Below, piece after piece: positions 15,524 to 23,902 of a stretch of DNA of 38,307 bases (its first letter is position 1; every line of letters begins with the position of its first letter). This stretch comes from an uncultured Collinsella sp. GTDB taxonomy: Bacteria; Actinomycetota; Coriobacteriia; Coriobacteriales; Coriobacteriaceae. Location of the stretch: NCBI GenBank assembly GCA_900545615.1, contig UQZM01000015.1:1-38307 (forward strand), in the 5' to 3' direction. Made by a program: the position numbers and the translations under genes. The notes below the pieces were generated by a model that was given only the letters and a program-made list of their open reading frames with translations, was not told where the DNA came from and did not search any database.

Positions 15524-17485
15524 CTACCGCAGGGAGCGCAGGCCCTCGTCTTTGTCGAGTCGCGTAAAGCGAACGGCATCCAGATGCTCCAGGATGCTGA
15601 TGGTTCGTTTGCGCGACACGCCCAGCGCCTCGCGCAGCACACTCGTGGTGGTAGCGCCGCCGGCAGCCTCAATCGTAGCAGTAACAAGTTCGCGCGCATG
15701 GGCCTCGGAGGCAGCGGACAGGGCGACGTCGCGATCGACCTTAACGATGGAGCGGTTGAGCGAAAGCTCGCGCAGGGCACGCGTCATAGTGTCGCGATCG
15801 AGTTGCAGGCGCTCGCCCACCTCGGGGAGCGTCGGCGCATCGAGGCCAGTCTCGTCCAGCAACGCGACAATGCGCTCGGAGGCCTCGCGCACCACGCGTA
15901 TCGCCGCGGCGGCGGAGTGCGGGTCGAATACCTCGGCACCGTCGACAGCGCACACGCCGCGTGCACGGGCCTCGGCAATAAGCGCCATCACGACATCGTC
16001 GCCGGCGCCCGACCACGCCACGCACGCGACCGCGCCGGGCGTAAACCCGGTTTCCTTGGGGGCCGCCGCGTGCATGGCAGACAAGGTGGCTGCCAGCGCA
16101 TCCATCGCAGCATCGAGAACCGAGGTATCGACGTAAAGCGCCGTATCGCCCACATCAAGCTCGCGCACGGCAGCCTGGGCAACAAGCCCCCGCAAAACGG
16201 CGTCAGCCTCACTGGCAACAAGATCAAGCGCCGCGGCGACATCGGCGGCGGCAACAGGCAGCGACTGCAGGGCCAGCCACCCGCCTACCGCACCCGCAGC
16301 ATCACCGGTCTCAAGCGCCGCATACAGCGCTCGCTCCCCCGCCGACAGAGTCCTCGCGCGGCGACAACGTGAAAGCAGGACGCGCCCGCCGCCAAGCAGC
16401 GAAATCGGAGAATACGACAGGACGACCGCGTGATCACCGGCGCGTAACGGCAACGGTCGCTCCAGGCGCACCTGCACCACACGCGTCTCGCCGACCGCCA
16501 GGGGAGCCTCGCCCTCCATGAGCATAATGCGGCCGAGCACCTCGGCCGTGCCGGCCATGACGTGCACACGCGTGCCCGAAGCAAGTACGCCGGATCGCGC
16601 ACCGTCGCGCCCCACATATGTTAGCTGCATCATAAAGCGCAGCGTCTGGCCCACACAGCCCTCAACACCGAGCATCTCGCCGCGCTTGAGGCCCGCCACG
16701 CCATCGCCCACCAAGTTGAGCGCCACACGCTGACCAGGGACCGCACGCTGGGTATCCCCGTGAACCTGAATCCCGCGCACACGGAAGCGCGTTTGCGACG
16801 GCAGCGCAACGAGCTCATCGCCCACCGACACGGGTCCGTCGTGCAGCGTGCCCGTCACGACGGTTCCGGTGCCCTTGATGCTAAAGCAGCGGTCGATGGG
16901 AAGCCGGGGCGCGGTGCCCGAGCCCGCAGTTGCCTCCTGTCGCTCTGACGGGCACGAGCAAACCGCGTCATCGAGCACCGCGAGCAGCTCGCCCAGGCCC
17001 TCGCCCGTCTTGGAGGACACCGGCACGATCGAGGCCCCCGCAAACACAGTCCCCTCGAGAAATGCCTCGATATCGAGTTCTGCCAGCATGGCAATCTCGT
17101 CATCGGCCAGATCGCGCATCGTGAGCGCGACGACCATGTGCGTCACGCCCAAAAGCTCCAGCACGCGAACGTGCTCGCGGGTCTGCGGCATGACGCCCTC
17201 AACGGCAGAAACCACCAGCAAGGCAACGTCCACACCGGTGGCGCCCTGCACCATGGCGCGCAGGTAATGCGCATGTCCGGGCACGTCGACCAAGCCGACG
17301 AGCTTGCCGCCGGGAAGCTCAAGCTCGCCAAAACCGAGCTCCGTGGTCATACCGCGGCGCCGCTCGACCTCCAGGCGGTCGGGATTTTTGCCGGTCAGTG
17401 CCTCGATAAGGGCCGATTTACCGTGGTCGACGTGCCCCGCGGTTCCAACGACAACGGGGCATTCGACATGCTCACGCGCAGTCAT
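15524..17485 (-). CDS. selB: Selenocysteine-specific translation elongation factor
   Basis: Predicted 653-aa GTPase that brings Sec-tRNA to UGA codons by binding a SECIS hairpin in the mRNA. The EF-Tu-like G domain has GHVDHGKS at 17-24 and DVPGH at 67-71, followed by beta-barrel domains. The C-terminal ~200 residues contain repeated winged-helix segments, the part that binds SECIS in known SelB proteins. The ATG at 17485 overlaps the selA stop as ATGA, so the two genes are translationally coupled; the open frame further upstream lies inside selA and is not used. Intact, with no missing motif noted. The local target seen in this window is selD. Confidence 0.95.
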   Translation of the reverse strand: MTAREHVECPVVVGTAGHVDHGKSALIEALTGKNPDRLEVERRRGMTTELGFGELELPGGKLVGLVDVPGHAHYLRAMVQGATGVDVALLVVSAVEGVMPQTREHVRVLELLGVTHMVVALTMRDLADDEIAMLAELDIEAFLEGTVFAGASIVPVSSKTGEGLGELLAVLDDAVCSCPSERQEATAGSGTAPRLPIDRCFSIKGTGTVVTGTLHDGPVSVGDELVALPSQTRFRVRGIQVHGDTQRAVPGQRVALNLVGDGVAGLKRGEMLGVEGCVGQTLRFMMQLTYVGRDGARSGVLASGTRVHVMAGTAEVLGRIMLMEGEAPLAVGETRVVQVRLERPLPLRAGDHAVVLSYSPISLLGGGRVLLSRCRRARTLSAGERALYAALETGDAAGAVGGWLALQSLPVAAADVAAALDLVASEADAVLRGLVAQAAVRELDVGDTALYVDTSVLDAAMDALAATLSAMHAAAPKETGFTPGAVACVAWSGAGDDVVMALIAEARARGVCAVDGAEVFDPHSAAAAIRVVREASERIVALLDETGLDAPTLPEVGERLQLDRDTMTRALRELSLNRSIVKVDRDVALSAASEAHARELVTATIEAAGGATTTSVLREALGVSRKRTISILEHLDAVRFTRLDKDEGLRSLR

Positions 17486-18939
17486 CGATTCAAACCCACG
17501 CGAACGGCCTCCGCCAACGCCGCCGCACACAGATCAAGATCGGTATCACGCAACAGCGTTCGAACGTCAAACAGCACCTGGTCGTGTTGCACACGCGTCA
17601 CGACCGGCGTATCGGGTTCCTGGACCATGGCACGCTTGAGACCGTCGGCAGACAGGTGTCCATCGACAGGACGGACGGCGACACAAAACGTCGGGAGCTC
17701 GACGGTCGGCAGTGACCCGCCGCCAGGGGCAGAAACGCCCTCGACAACCTGCAGATCCACCGCCTCCTCGCACTGAGCGTCGCGCAGCCTGCGCAGCATG
17801 CGATCGCGCAGACGCTTGGCCTGACGCTCGAGCGGGGCCGACGCGCTACCAAGCATGTTGAGCACCGGAATCTCACGATGTGCCACCTCGGGTCCCGTCA
17901 CATACAGCCGAAGGGTGGCCTCGAGCGCCGCGAGCGTGAGCTTGCCGGGGCGAAGCGCGCGCATGAGTGGATGGACGGCACAGGCGTCAATCGCCTCGGT
18001 GCTGCCCAGGATAATGCCCGCCTGCGAGCCGCCGAGCAGTTTGTCGCCCGAGCACGAGACAACGTCCACGCCGGCGTCAAGCGAAGCAGCTGTGGGCGCC
18101 TCCCCCGCATCGGCGAGCACGCCATCTGCAAGCAAAGCGCCCGAACCCTGGTCCTCGTACAGCAGAAGCCCGTGCTCATGCGCCAGCGCAGAAAGCTCTG
18201 CCGCGGAAACTTCCTCGTGGAATCCCTCGATACGATAGTTGGAAGGATGCACTTTCAGGATCATCGCCGTGTTGGGTGTAATGGCGCTTCGATAATCGTC
18301 CAGATGCGTGCGATTGGTAGAGCCCACCTCGACGAGCTTGGCGCCCGAAGCCGCCATGATATCGGGAATGCGGAAGCTGCCACCCACCTCGACAAGCTCG
18401 CCGCGGCTCACGATGACCTCTTTGCCGCACGCATGCGCAGCAAGCACCAGCAGCACCGCCGCGGCGTTGTTGTTGACGACCAGGGCATCCTGCGACCCCG
18501 TAAGCGTGCGCAGCAGACGCGCGGCATGCTCCTTGCGCCCTCCGCGAGCGCAAGTCGCGACATCGTATTCGAGCGTGCTGTAGCTGCGGGCGACGTCGGT
18601 CACCGACTGCACCGCCGCGGGAGCGAGCGGGGCACGGCCCAGGTTGGTGTGAATCACAACGCCCGTCGCGTTGACGGCGGGGCGCAGGGTCGGCAGCGAC
18701 AGGCGGTGGGTCCGCCGCTCAATGGCCAAGGCGAGCTCGCGCTTGTTCCTTGCGGGGGCGCCAGAGCGAATCGCCGCGCGCTCGGCATCGAGCTCGGCGG
18801 CAACGGCCTCGCGCACCATCGTGTCGCCCGCATCACCGGCAGCCTTCATGACCGGCCACTCGGCCAGCAGCTCGTGGACGGCGGGAATGGAGCGCAGGCG
18901 GTCGCGCACCTCGGCAGGCATGGATTCGCAGTCGCTCAT
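17482..18939 (-). CDS. selA: L-seryl-tRNA(Sec) selenium transferase
   Basis: Predicted PLP enzyme (485 aa) that converts seryl-tRNA(Sec) to selenocysteyl-tRNA(Sec) using selenophosphate from SelD. An N-terminal helical domain (SIPAVHELL, about residues 13-25) is followed by the fold-type I core: NATGVVIHTNLGRAPL, the VVNNNAAAVLL segment and the PLP lysine in SCSGDKLLGGSQAG. The open frame extends 45 codons upstream, but the ATG at 18939, preceded by AAAGG, gives the normal N-terminus. It overlaps selB by 4 nt. A nested palindrome separates it from focA. Length and motifs match bacterial SelA. Confidence 0.95.
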   Translation of the reverse strand: MSDCESMPAEVRDRLRSIPAVHELLAEWPVMKAAGDAGDTMVREAVAAELDAERAAIRSGAPARNKRELALAIERRTHRLSLPTLRPAVNATGVVIHTNLGRAPLAPAAVQSVTDVARSYSTLEYDVATCARGGRKEHAARLLRTLTGSQDALVVNNNAAAVLLVLAAHACGKEVIVSRGELVEVGGSFRIPDIMAASGAKLVEVGSTNRTHLDDYRSAITPNTAMILKVHPSNYRIEGFHEEVSAAELSALAHEHGLLLYEDQGSGALLADGVLADAGEAPTAASLDAGVDVVSCSGDKLLGGSQAGIILGSTEAIDACAVHPLMRALRPGKLTLAALEATLRLYVTGPEVAHREIPVLNMLGSASAPLERQAKRLRDRMLRRLRDAQCEEAVDLQVVEGVSAPGGGSLPTVELPTFCVAVRPVDGHLSADGLKRAMVQEPDTPVVTRVQHDQVLFDVRTLLRDTDLDLCAAALAEAVRVGLNR

Positions 18940-19018
18940 GGGGAGCCTTTCGACATGTTCAATAAAAAGCAGGTCCCCATAGTTCGCCATCAACCAAAAT
19001 TGGCAACGCGTATGCAAA

Positions 19019-19101
19019 AAAGGGACAGGTCCATTATGGCAGCTCATGGCAAGACGGCGCAGCGCCTCGTCCAAAACCTGCCAAAATAAACCTGTCCCTT
19101 T
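19019..19101. repeat. Nested palindromic element, family D, between focA and selA
   Basis: AAAGGGACAGGT (19019-19030) and ACCTGTCCCTTT (19090-19101) are perfect 12-nt inverted ends. Inside are the shorter inverted pair TGGCAG/CTGCCA and the hairpin GACGGCGC-AGCGCCTCGTC. The core AAGGGACAG is shared with family A. Confidence 0.65.
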
Positions 19102-19125
19102 ATGGTCGGTTATAGCTTGGGGCCC

Positions 19126-19962
19126 TTAGGCCTCTTTTTTGGCGTAGATGTACCAGTAGCCCAGTGCCACGATCACAGCACCGCCCACGATATTGCCCAG
19201 CGTGGCGACCGAAAGGTTGAGCGCCAGGCCGGCGGCGTTGAGGGCATCGGCGCCGGCGACGTCCGCCCCATAGCCACAAGCGTGCATTAAAACGCCCATG
19301 GGCAAAAAGTACATGTTGGCGACGCAGTGCTCAAAACCGCAGGCCACAAAGGCGGCGATGGGCAGCAGGATTCCAACGACCTTGTCGACCACGGTCTTAC
19401 CGGCGGTTCCGATCCACACGGCCAGGCACACAAAGATGTTGCACAGGATGCCGCGGAAGAAGATGGTGACGGCATCGATCGAAACCTTACCGGCGGCGAC
19501 GCTCACCATGGTGTTGGCGACGGCCTCGCCGTTGAGTTTATAGATGGCTGCCATGTACACCAAAAAGACGACGAACAGGGCGCCGACAAAGTTACCGATC
19601 CAAACAATGGCCCATGCCTTGAGCATCTGTACGAGCGTGATCTTTTTGCTCTTGAGCGCGCAGACCATGAGCGAGTTGCCAGTAAAGAGCTCGGCGCCGC
19701 AAATGAGCACGAGCACCAGGCCCAGACAAAAGCACAGGCCGCCCACGAAGCGCTGGGCGCCCCAACCAAGGGTCGCATCGCTCATAAAGACCGTGAAGAA
19801 CAGGCCACCGAAGGCGATAAACGCACCGGCGAACATGGCCAGCAGAAAAGCCTTCGCGATCGGCAGATTTGCTTTGGTCACGCCGGCGGCCTCGGTCTTC
19901 GCCTCGATCGCAGCAGGCGCCAGGCAATCGGGGGCGGAGTACTCTGCCTTGTTCTCTGCCAT
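19126..19962 (-). CDS. focA: Formate/nitrite transporter family protein (FocA-like)
   Basis: Predicted pentameric inner-membrane channel (278 aa) with about six membrane spans. It probably moves formate, or related small anions, across the membrane. The family features are an N-terminal cytoplasmic segment, AELFTGNSLM near residue 105, and the pore histidine in GFEHCVANMYF. The start at 19962 is preceded by a purine-rich AGAAAGAAGTG. The adjacent selenocysteine genes fit formate metabolism, because formate dehydrogenase H-type enzymes contain Sec and molybdenum; no dehydrogenase gene lies in this window. Formate versus nitrite or hydrosulfide cannot be fixed by sequence, so the symbol is the best guess within the FNT family. 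Confidence 0.82.
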   Translation of the reverse strand: MAENKAEYSAPDCLAPAAIEAKTEAAGVTKANLPIAKAFLLAMFAGAFIAFGGLFFTVFMSDATLGWGAQRFVGGLCFCLGLVLVLICGAELFTGNSLMVCALKSKKITLVQMLKAWAIVWIGNFVGALFVVFLVYMAAIYKLNGEAVANTMVSVAAGKVSIDAVTIFFRGILCNIFVCLAVWIGTAGKTVVDKVVGILLPIAAFVACGFEHCVANMYFLPMGVLMHACGYGADVAGADALNAAGLALNLSVATLGNIVGGAVIVALGYWYIYAKKEA

Positions 19963-20078
19963 GTCAATCACTTCTTTCTTAAGATTGGGGACAAACACTC
20001 CTGGTAAATGTGTCCCACGCATTTTCTCAGCTTCGCACCCTGACGGGTTCGATTCCCGTCGCCTGGCACGCGTACGAA

Positions 20079-20114
20079 AACGGCTCTGATCCCAAAAAAG
20101 AAATCAGAGCCGTT
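20079..20114 (-). terminator. Intrinsic terminator after the tRNA-Pro/tRNA-Gly pair
   Basis: AACGGCTCTGAT / ATCAGAGCCGTT is a 12-bp perfect stem with a 12-nt loop. On the minus strand the stem ends with TTTT. Confidence 0.8.
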
Positions 20115-20125
20115 AATCTATCTTA

Positions 20126-20199
20126 TGGAGCGGGCGACGGGAATCGAACCCGCGTCATCAGCTTGGAAGGCTGGGGTTCTACCATTGAACTACGCCCGC
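20126..20199 (-). tRNA. tRNA-Gly (anticodon UCC)
   Basis: 74 nt with encoded CCA. Acceptor GCGGGCG/CGCCCGC. The anticodon stem carries loop CTTCCAA (anticodon TCC). The T-arm is CGGGTTCGATTCCCG. It sits 6 nt downstream of tRNA-Pro in one transcript. Confidence 0.96.
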
Positions 20200-20205
20200 A
20201 AGATA

Positions 20206-20282
20206 TGGTCGGGACGACAGGATTTGAACCTGCGACATCCTGCTCCCAAAGCAGGCGCGCTACCAAACTGCGCCACGTCCCG
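20206..20282 (-). tRNA. tRNA-Pro (anticodon UGG)
   Basis: 77 nt with encoded CCA. Acceptor CGGGACG/CGTCCCG. Anticodon stem CCTGC/GCAGG with loop TTTGGGA (anticodon TGG). T-loop TTCAAAT. Confidence 0.96.
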
Positions 20283-20333
20283 AAGGTGTTGAGCAGCTAA
20301 GGTCTAAACCTTGCGTGTCCCAAAGCGAAGGAA

Positions 20334-20362
20334 ATTATAGGGGAGACTCCCCGCTGGCGCAA
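20334..20362 (-). promoter_or_regulatory. Promoter of the tRNA-Pro/tRNA-Gly operon
   Basis: TTGCGC, a 17-nt spacer, then consensus TATAAT on the minus strand, 52 nt upstream of the tRNA-Pro 5' end. It is the best-looking promoter in the window. Confidence 0.75.
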
Positions 20363-20373
20363 GCGACGATGCC

Positions 20374-21732
20374 CTAGCTCCTCGAATGTGCGACAAACTG
20401 GCTATGAACCAGACCGATCACAAACGCCGCCACAGCAACCGGTGCCCACGCAGCACCGATATCTGCCAGCGGCAACGCATCGAACGGCAGCCACGCACCA
20501 GTAAAGAACGCGTCGCGGACCGAGGTGATCACGCTCTGCACCGCGACCACGCCGCCGACCCAAAACCAAACCTGCGGATGCGCGTCGCAAAAGCCGTGCA
20601 TCAGGCCCATAAGCACCAGCACAATGGCAACGGGATACAGGGCATTGAGCATAGGCACCGAGAACATAAGGATCACGTCGAGGCCCACGTTGGAGAGCAC
20701 GCACGAAAATGCCGCGAACACAAAGGCAAGCATCGCAAAGGGGCGGCGCATGGCCTCCTCGGAAGCCTCCGCTCCCCCTTCAACCACATACGTCTCGCAG
20801 AAGTACCGCGAGCAGCAGCTAATAAGACCGATGCACACGTTCATGCAGGCGAGGAAAAAGATCGCAAAGACCACGACCGTGCCGACAAGGCCAAAGTGCA
20901 TGGAGGCAGAACGGGCAAGGATGGCGGCACCGTTGGTGGCGTCGGGCATAACCGTGCCGAGCTGCATGCCGGCAAGCGCCAGGCCGCAGTAGATGATGGC
21001 CATGAGCACGCCGGCGATCACACCGGAGCGCGAGATCTCGAAGGCCACGCGCTTATCGTCGGTAACACCAAGCTCATGGATGGTCTCGGCGATGATGATG
21101 CCAAAGGCGAGCGACGCGAGCAGGTCCATGGTCTGGTAGCCGGTCAAAAAGCCCTGCACGGCAGCACCGGCATTGTAGGGAGTCTGCGGCGCGGCAGCGG
21201 GACCCAACGGCGAGATCACGGCAGCACCCACGACCAGCACGATGAGCGCAATGAGCGCGGGGCCCGTAATGCGCCCGAGCACGCGCGTGATGACGCCCGG
21301 ACGCAGCGTGAGCGCAAACGCGACCACGAAGAACCCGATGGCAAACACCAGGCGAGCCGTGCCGAGCGAGACGCCCTCGGGCAGCAGCGGCACCAGCATC
21401 TCGAAGGCCGTGGAGCTCGTACGCGGAATAGCCAGGCACGGGCCGATGGCCAGATACACCGCCGCGACAAAGAATTCACCGAACTTGGGGTGCACGCGGC
21501 CGGCAAGCTCGCGCGCCGTTCCGGCAAGCGCCACGGCGATAAAGCCCATGACGGGCAGGCCGATGGCAGCGATGAGAAGGCCGAGCATGGCGACCGGCGT
21601 GGCAGAGCCCGCCTGCAGCGCCAGCAGCGGCGGAATTATGAGGTTGCCGGCGCCAAAGAGCATCGAGAACAGGGCGATGCCGACGGTGACGACATGGTCG
21701 GAGCGCAGACCGCGCGGGGCGGATGAAGCCAT
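20374..21732 (-). CDS. brnQ: Branched-chain amino acid transport protein (LIVCS family)
   Basis: Predicted 452-aa inner-membrane carrier for leucine, isoleucine and valine, driven by sodium or protons. It shows about 12 hydrophobic spans. The N-terminal signature FSMLFGAGNLIIPPLLALQAG and the ARELAGRVHPKFG loop are typical of BrnQ. The frame is open for 79 codons upstream, but the ATG at 21732 is preceded by GAAAGGTG and begins just before the first membrane span; the upstream residues are arginine-rich and non-homologous. A strong terminator separates it from the cysteine desulfurase gene, so it is not part of the selenium operon. Confidence 0.92.
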   Translation of the reverse strand: MASSAPRGLRSDHVVTVGIALFSMLFGAGNLIIPPLLALQAGSATPVAMLGLLIAAIGLPVMGFIAVALAGTARELAGRVHPKFGEFFVAAVYLAIGPCLAIPRTSSTAFEMLVPLLPEGVSLGTARLVFAIGFFVVAFALTLRPGVITRVLGRITGPALIALIVLVVGAAVISPLGPAAAPQTPYNAGAAVQGFLTGYQTMDLLASLAFGIIIAETIHELGVTDDKRVAFEISRSGVIAGVLMAIIYCGLALAGMQLGTVMPDATNGAAILARSASMHFGLVGTVVVFAIFFLACMNVCIGLISCCSRYFCETYVVEGGAEASEEAMRRPFAMLAFVFAAFSCVLSNVGLDVILMFSVPMLNALYPVAIVLVLMGLMHGFCDAHPQVWFWVGGVVAVQSVITSVRDAFFTGAWLPFDALPLADIGAAWAPVAVAAFVIGLVHSQFVAHSRS

Positions 21733-21755
21733 GAGAGCACCTTTCGAATCGAAAC

Positions 21756-21786
21756 AAAAACGGGACGGGCAAAAACACCCGTCCCG
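21756..21786 (-). terminator. Strong terminator ending the selenium/double-cubane operon
   Basis: CGGGACGGG and CCCGTCCCG form a perfect 9-bp GC stem with an 8-nt loop. On the minus strand it is followed by TTTTTG. It lies 24 nt after the cysteine desulfurase stop. Confidence 0.9.
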
Positions 21787-21809
21787 CAAGTATAAACGGT
21801 CTAGCAGCT

Positions 21810-22949
21810 TTAGCAGGCTAAATCGCGCAAAGCGTCGATCGCGGTGTCGACTTCCTCGTCCGTGTTGAAATACCCAAACGAGAAGCGAACGACACCCTGA
21901 CGCTCGGTCCCCAGCGCACGGTGCATGAGCGGGGCGCAGTGGGCGCCGGGGCGTGTCGCAATCCCCCACCCTTGCATGAGCGCGTCCGAGATCTCGGCCG
22001 AATCGATATCGGCTACGTTGAGCGACACAATCGCAGAGCGCGTCGGCTGGTCAAAGGCACCGTAGAGCGCAATGCCGGGTATTTCACGAACGCCGGCGAG
22101 GAAACGCTCGGCAAGCGCGCACTCATGCGCCGCAATCGCCTCGAATCCACCCTGGGCCTCGATAAAGTCGAGACCAGCGGAAAGACCCGCGATGCCATGG
22201 CCGTTGAGCGTGCCCGCCTCAAGGCGCGTGGGCCACTCAAGCGGCTGCAGCGCATCAAAGCTGTGCACGCCCGTACCGCCCATGGCCCACGGCGCCACGT
22301 CAATGCCCTCCGCCACGGCCAGGCCACCGGTGCCTTGAGGTCCCATGAGCCCCTTGTGGCCGGTAAAGCACACGATGTCGAGGCCCATGGCCTGCATGTC
22401 GATCTTCGCCGTGCCGGCAGACTGAGAGGCATCGACGATCACCAGCGCACCGGCCGCATGGGCCATGGCCGCCACGCGTGCAATGTCGACCGCGTTGCCG
22501 GTCACATTGGAGGCGTGCGTCACCACCACGGCACGCGTGCCCGGCGTGACCAACCGCTCGAGCTCGTCGTAGTCGAGCACGCCGTTCGCGTCGCAGCCCG
22601 CACGCTCAACGGTCACGCCCCGCTCTGCCGTCAGGCGGTTGAGCGGGCGCAGCACGGAGTTGTGCTCAAGCACCGTTGTGACCACGCGGTCGCCGGGACG
22701 CACCACGCCGTTAATCGCCGTGTTGAGCGCCGCCGTAGAGTTGGGCGTAAAACAAACATGGTCCGCCCTCTGGCAGCCCAGCAAGCGCGCAAGCTTGGCA
22801 CGGCAAGCATGAATCGTACGAGCGGCATCGAGGGCACCCGACGTGGCCCCGCGCCCGGCATTACCGAGCGAACACATCGCCTGCGTCACGGCATCGATCA
22901 CCGTCTGCGGCTTATGCATGGTCGTCGCCGCGTTATCCAGGTAGATCAT
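21810..22949 (-). CDS. Cysteine desulfurase family protein (class V aminotransferase fold)
   Basis: Predicted PLP enzyme (379 aa) that removes sulfur from cysteine or selenium from selenocysteine as a persulfide or selenide. It begins MIYLDNAATT, as NifS/SufS-like proteins do. The PLP lysine is in CFTGHKGLMGPQG and the catalytic cysteine in RPGAHCAPL. The start ATG overlaps the stop of the DUF3343 gene (ATGA), so these two are translationally coupled. With yedF and selD just upstream, selenium delivery is the likely role rather than general Fe-S assembly, although an Fe-S role for the neighbouring cluster proteins is possible. I give no symbol because csdB, sufS and nifS are not distinguishable here. 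Confidence 0.88.
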   Translation of the reverse strand: MIYLDNAATTMHKPQTVIDAVTQAMCSLGNAGRGATSGALDAARTIHACRAKLARLLGCQRADHVCFTPNSTAALNTAINGVVRPGDRVVTTVLEHNSVLRPLNRLTAERGVTVERAGCDANGVLDYDELERLVTPGTRAVVVTHASNVTGNAVDIARVAAMAHAAGALVIVDASQSAGTAKIDMQAMGLDIVCFTGHKGLMGPQGTGGLAVAEGIDVAPWAMGGTGVHSFDALQPLEWPTRLEAGTLNGHGIAGLSAGLDFIEAQGGFEAIAAHECALAERFLAGVREIPGIALYGAFDQPTRSAIVSLNVADIDSAEISDALMQGWGIATRPGAHCAPLMHRALGTERQGVVRFSFGYFNTDEEVDTAIDALRDLAC

Positions 22950-23197
22950 CGCACGACCTCCCACATGTCGATTACCGTAAAGCCCTCGGTGGGGACGCCC
23001 GCCGCGGCAAGCTCGCCGCGCAGCAGGTCCTCATCCGAAGGCAGCGCCTTCCACGCCAAGCCGCAGCCGGCAGCGACCTCCCCGGGCACGGGAATCGTGC
23101 GCCCGGGAAGGCCGCGCTCGACGCATAGGGTCTCGCACCCCATGGCGGCCGCCGTGGTAGGAAACGTGATGACAAGCGCCGGGCGCTTTTCTCTCAT
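22946..23197 (-). CDS. DUF3343 protein, putative Se/S carrier
   Basis: Small protein of 83 aa. DUF3343 members are short and typically encoded beside yedF and cysteine desulfurase; a selenium or sulfur carrier role is proposed for them but not proven. Visible features are an N-terminal beta strand (ALVITFPTT), a CETLC pair of cysteines and the conserved GCGLAWK segment, where the cysteine could carry the chalcogen. The ATG at 23197 is chosen; an in-frame TTG 5 codons earlier is less likely. It overlaps the desulfurase gene by 4 nt and follows yedF by 18 nt, so it is firmly within the operon. Confidence 0.75.
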   Translation of the reverse strand: MREKRPALVITFPTTAAAMGCETLCVERGLPGRTIPVPGEVAAGCGLAWKALPSDEDLLRGELAAAGVPTEGFTVIDMWEVVR

Positions 23198-23215
23198 GGC
23201 AATCCCGCCCAAACG

Positions 23216-23842
23216 CTACGGGCGCACGACGCGCACGGCCTGCTCCATCTTCTCCACGATCACGTACATGTTGGTGACCTCGCCCACCGCAAGCTGGTCT
23301 TTAATGCCATAGTGATCGAGGCAGGTACCGCAGGTGAGAATCTCGACGCCCTGCTCGGCCAGTCCCTTCAGGTCGTCGAGCACCGGCGAGCCCTCGACGG
23401 TGAGCTTGGCGCCGCCGTTGTAGAACAACATGGTCGCGGGCAGCTCCTCCTGTTGCGTCACGGCAAAGATGAAGGCCTTCATGAGCTTGTGGCCCAGCTC
23501 GTCGTCGCCGTGGCCCATACAGTCGGTGTAGACGGAAATGACGAGCTTGCCCTTGCCGGCGCTGGCATCACAAAAGGCAGCGCCATCCTGCTCGGGATCA
23601 GCCACGGCAACGGCGCCAGAGGTCGCCACGGTCACGTGCCACTCGGCGTCAGAAACCTTCTCGACCGAGGCCGTGCAGCCCTTCTCCTGCGCCATCTTGG
23701 AGATGTTCTTGACGGCGGTCTCGTTGTCGACCGAGGTCACGACGGCGCCCTCTCCATCGAGCTGCTTCAGGGCTTTGAGCGTCTTAACGACGGGTAGCGG
23801 GCAGGCATCGCCCATGGCATTGACTTCAATCTTGGTGGACAT
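23216..23842 (-). CDS. yedF: Sulfurtransferase-like selenium metabolism protein YedF
   Basis: Predicted 208-aa two-domain protein. Residues 1-~75 are a SirA/TusA-like domain with the CPxP-type motif DACPLPV, whose cysteine can carry persulfide or perselenide. The C-terminal half is DsrE-like, with GHGDDELGHKLMKAFIFAV and a TCGTCLDHYG segment. This domain pair corresponds to the YedF family found in genomes with selD. It lies 60 nt after selD and 18 nt before the DUF3343 gene. The family link is firm; the biochemical step (probably passing selenium to SelD or to a molybdenum hydroxylase) is inferred. Confidence 0.88.
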   Translation of the reverse strand: MSTKIEVNAMGDACPLPVVKTLKALKQLDGEGAVVTSVDNETAVKNISKMAQEKGCTASVEKVSDAEWHVTVATSGAVAVADPEQDGAAFCDASAGKGKLVISVYTDCMGHGDDELGHKLMKAFIFAVTQQEELPATMLFYNGGAKLTVEGSPVLDDLKGLAEQGVEILTCGTCLDHYGIKDQLAVGEVTNMYVIVEKMEQAVRVVRP

Positions 23843-23902
23843 AGCTTTTCCTTTCGAAAGAACCGTTCTAGAGAACGGTAAACAGTTACATAAACGTGCG
23901 GG

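Noticed and set aside
20374..21969. BrnQ with a 79-residue N-terminal extension
   Set aside because: The extension is arginine-rich and runs over the terminator; the ATG at 21732 has a ribosome site and a normal BrnQ N-terminus.
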